64,000 bases of DNA from Paenibacillus sp. ACRRY (GTDB taxonomy: Bacteria > Bacillota > Bacilli > Paenibacillales > Paenibacillaceae), in contig NZ_JAKRNM010000001.1 in the NCBI RefSeq assembly GCF_022346995.1, forward strand, positions 434,001 through 498,000, given 5' to 3'. The notes under the pieces were generated by a model that was not told where the DNA came from, ran no database searches, and saw nothing but the letters and a program-made list of their open reading frames with translations. Position 1 is the first letter of the stretch; each line of letters opens with the position of its first letter. Shown in pieces: positions 62,167 to 64,000 of the stretch. A program made the position numbers and the translations under genes.

Positions 62167-63270
62167 ATGGACAACAACAAGCCGTCGCAATCTGACAATG
62201 AAGAAGAAATGAAAGATTCTTTGACCGAAGAGCGGGAGAACCAGGTAGAAACAACGATGGTGCCGGAAATACAAGAAGAGGAGAATCAACAGCATTCATC
62301 CGAGGCACATCCACAAGTGGTTAAAGGGAAAAAAAATGTGGTCTGGATGGTAATCTCCGGAGTACTGGCAGCCGCACTTATCGTTGTACTCGTATATCCA
62401 CCGTTTGGCGGGGGCAGGGAGTCTGTGGCTTCGGTCAATGGTACGGACATTTCTAAGGATGAGCTGTATAATGAATTGGTTTCTCTTGGTGGCGAGAGCA
62501 CACTGAACAGCATGATTACAATGAAGTTGATCGATCAGGAGGCCACAAAAGCGAACGTATCTGTTACTGAACAAGATGTGAACGACGAGATTGAATCTCT
62601 AAAAACCCAGTATGGCGGTGAAGAAGGGCTTAACATGGCACTTTCTCAATCAGGCATGACCATGGATTCGCTCAAGAAAAATACGGAAGTCCAAGTGAAG
62701 ATCCGTAAAATTCTTGAACCGCAAACGACAGTAAAAGATGAGGATATCAGTGCTTATTATGAGGCGAACAAAGCAACATTCGCCACTCCGGAGCAGGTAA
62801 GAGCATCCCATATCCTAGTGGCGACGAAAGAAGAAGCGGATGAGATCAAAAAACAATTGGATGAGGGAGCAGATTTTGCAACCCTGGCAAAAGAGAAATC
62901 CACAGATACAGGCTCTGCAGCGAATGGCGGGGATCTTGGATTTTTTGGAGAAGGTGAAATGGTAGAAGCATTTGAGAAAGCAGCTTTCTCCATGAAAGTC
63001 GATGAGATTAGCGACCCAATTAAGTCCGATTATGGTTACCACATTATCAAGAAGACAGATTCTAAAGAAGCTACTAATCCAACGCAAGAAGACAAAAAAG
63101 AAGATATTCGTAATATACTCGTGGAGCAGCAAGTCGGTGAACTCAGTACCAATTGGATGAGCGAATTGCGTTCCAAGGCTACAATTGTTAACACACTTGA
63201 GCCAGCAGATGAAAGCACGGATGCTGCCGCGGCTACCGCTGAGGATACAGAATCCTCTGCCAAGGAATAA
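62167..63270 (+). CDS. prsA: PrsA-like peptidyl-prolyl isomerase (PPIC/parvulin), membrane-anchored
   Basis: A 367-residue protein. An acidic cytoplasmic N-terminus (1-54) precedes one transmembrane helix (about 57-79), a SurA_N-like chaperone region (about 90-195), a parvulin domain (about 205-305; RASHILVATKEEADEIKKQL, DTGSAANGGDLGFFGEGEMVEAFEKAAF, IKSDYGYHIIKK) and an Ala/Glu-rich C-terminus. It assists folding of exported proteins outside the membrane. Unlike classical PrsA it lacks a lipobox, being held by an uncleaved signal-anchor. AAGGGGG lies about ten bases before the ATG. It has its own terminator. Confidence 0.92.
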   Translation: MDNNKPSQSDNEEEMKDSLTEERENQVETTMVPEIQEEENQQHSSEAHPQVVKGKKNVVWMVISGVLAAALIVVLVYPPFGGGRESVASVNGTDISKDELYNELVSLGGESTLNSMITMKLIDQEATKANVSVTEQDVNDEIESLKTQYGGEEGLNMALSQSGMTMDSLKKNTEVQVKIRKILEPQTTVKDEDISAYYEANKATFATPEQVRASHILVATKEEADEIKKQLDEGADFATLAKEKSTDTGSAANGGDLGFFGEGEMVEAFEKAAFSMKVDEISDPIKSDYGYHIIKKTDSKEATNPTQEDKKEDIRNILVEQQVGELSTNWMSELRSKATIVNTLEPADESTDAAAATAEDTESSAKE

Positions 63271-63300
63271 TAGTCACGACAGATGGAATAGAAACAAGGA

Positions 63301-63352
63301 AGCAGCTGACCAATTTGGCCTGTAAGGTTCGAATTTGATCAGCTGTTTTTTC
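63301..63352 (+). terminator. terminator after prsA
   Basis: AGCAGCTGA pairs with TCAGCTGTT (63303-63309 with 63339-63345 as core), with flanking CCAA/TTG pairing, then a six-T run. Confidence 0.75.
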
Positions 63353-63468
63353 TTGTATCTTTAAGAGTAAGGCGGTGAAAATCAATATTTTAAATTCATT
63401 CTTAGCAGAAGGTAGCTTTAAATAGAGCAAGTAAGGTTAACAGAACATGCTATGACTAATTTGGTTTA

Positions 63469-63477
63469 TGCTATAAT
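63469..63477 (+). promoter_or_regulatory. extended -10 promoter for the final operon
   Basis: TGC-TATAAT (63469-63477) is a consensus extended -10. No good -35 is found at the right distance, which is normal for extended -10 promoters. It is followed by AGGAG and the coupled ORFs. Confidence 0.55.
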
Positions 63478-63527
63478 GATATGCTTATATGACAATAAGA
63501 AAATTTTCAAATAGGAGTGTGATTCAT

Positions 63528-63620
63528 ATGCAAAAGGGTAACAAGAAAGCACAGAACAACTCATTCCTCGCCACAATAGGGTCTCACATTCACACGGCTC
63601 TCTGGGATATCAGACAATGA
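63528..63620 (+). CDS. 30-residue peptide coupled to the Ldh2-family gene
   Basis: A short ORF (begins MQKGNKKAQNNSFLATIGSH) has TAGGAGTG about eight bases before its ATG. Its TGA overlaps the dehydrogenase ATG as ATGA. The dehydrogenase has no good ribosome site of its own, so translation may be coupled. The basic N-terminus and short hydrophobic core do not match a family I know. It could be a leader peptide or a small functional protein. Confidence 0.45.
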   Translation: MQKGNKKAQNNSFLATIGSHIHTALWDIRQ

Positions 63621-64000
63621 GTTATAACCTGGATAGTGCAAGAGAGTTGGCCATTCGTGTAATTCTTGCGACTGGCGCGAGCCAAGCAGTGGCAACTTCA
63701 CTTGCTGAAGCAACCGTCGGCGCAGAGTGTTCCGGTCGCAGTGGGGTTGGATTCGCCCATCTTCCCGATTATCTGGAAGGCTTTTTGAATGGTCGTATAA
63801 CGGCTACAGCAGAACCGGAAATATCCTTTCCAACCCCTACGATTATAAAAGCCGATGCTAAGGGTGGTATCGCCCAGCTCGGTTTTGATCGTGCTTTTGA
63901 GGAGTTGCTAACACGTGCGAGTACATATGGGGTAAGCATATTTTCATTAAAGAATAGTTATACTGCCGGTGAACTGGGTTACTACGTAAGGAAACTAGCC
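63617..64000 (+). CDS. Ldh2-family (malate/L-lactate/ureidoglycolate-type) dehydrogenase, 5' part
   Basis: The first 128 residues of a larger protein cut by the window end. It matches the start of Ldh2/MDH2 NAD(P)-dependent oxidoreductases: an N-terminal helical segment with ARELAIRVILATGASQAVATSLAEATVGAE, the SGRSGVGFAHLPDYLEGFLNGRI region (usually ..SHG..R.P.Y) and ADAKGGIAQLGFDRAFEELL. The common catalytic His of the S-H-G stretch is not seen at the usual place (here S-G-V-G-F-A-H). Members oxidise 2-hydroxy acids such as malate, sulfolactate or ureidoglycolate. The substrate is unknown. Confidence 0.8.
   Translation, partial: MSYNLDSARELAIRVILATGASQAVATSLAEATVGAECSGRSGVGFAHLPDYLEGFLNGRITATAEPEISFPTPTIIKADAKGGIAQLGFDRAFEELLTRASTYGVSIFSLKNSYTAGELGYYVRKLA

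Noticed and set aside
1-64000. Searched by eye for CRISPR arrays, IS/transposase genes, tRNA or rRNA genes, phage modules and integration sites
   Set aside because: No regularly spaced direct repeats beyond the short operators, no transposase or integrase reading frame, and no cloverleaf or rRNA-like sequence was recognised. Short tRNAs could be missed without a covariance-model search.

Overview
The window looks like a chromosomal stretch of a Gram-positive, Paenibacillus-like Firmicute. The evidence is strong AGGAGG-type ribosome binding sites with many TTG/GTG starts, an S-layer-homology (SLH) surface protein, a copper-amine-oxidase-domain surface protein, lplABC-type sugar transporters controlled by a membrane AraC regulator, GH125/GH130 mannoside enzymes, a consensus cre site and a Fur box. 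No rRNA, tRNA, CRISPR array, transposase or phage gene was recognised. The window reads as accessory catabolism, transport and regulation genes. Genus assignment is inference from gene content.

Layout. 1-6.2 kb: the 3' end of a RarD-like permease, a TetR regulator divergent from an MFS pump (with a possible coupled 17-codon leader peptide), an aldo/keto reductase, a second MFS pump and a convergent LysR regulator. 6.3-17.8 kb: one long catabolic operon with an FCD-type regulator, hyuA/hyuB hydantoinase-oxoprolinase subunits, a complete polyamine-type ABC importer (binding protein, ATPase, two permeases), an M24 metallopeptidase and a YnfM-like MFS carrier. 18.2-19.8 kb: an SDR enzyme and a VOC protein. 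19.9-33.7 kb: a bipartite locus. On the minus strand lie dppCBDF-type permease/ATPase genes, then a LytS-type kinase, an AraC-type response regulator and a Na+/solute-type symporter. On the plus strand lie two cytosine-deaminase-like amidohydrolases, the dppA-type binding protein and two more amidohydrolases. Together they look like an import-and-deaminate pathway for small N-containing compounds.

33.9-43.5 kb: an MFS pump, an SLH protein overlapped by a twin GNAT, a second copy of the VOC gene with its upstream hairpin, a copper-amine-oxidase-domain/PKD surface protein, and a cytosolic subtilase. 43.6-47.2 kb: a nitroreductase-marR operon behind three exactly spaced palindromes, a DinB protein, a cupin, and an AraC regulator with a Fur box in its promoter. 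47.3-56 kb: a mannoside locus with GH125 mannosidase divergent from lplB-lplC-lplA-GH130 (cre site in the promoter) and a convergent membrane AraC regulator. 56.2-60.9 kb: a tightly overlapping five-gene operon (amidohydrolase, DgaE-like PLP lyase, DgaF-like aldolase, PfkB kinase, GntR) behind a 16-bp palindrome covering its -10 box. 61.3-64 kb: a 2H phosphoesterase, a probable frameshifted small gene, a PrsA-like foldase, and the start of an Ldh2-family dehydrogenase preceded by a coupled 30-codon ORF.

Most interesting are the four-amidohydrolase/Dpp locus (one paralogue has lost two catalytic-position residues), the triple 15-bp-phased MarR boxes, the duplicated VOC-plus-hairpin cassette, the intracellular subtilase, and two upstream peptides joined by ATGA overlaps to the next gene. 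All functions are read from sequence motifs and family knowledge without database searches.
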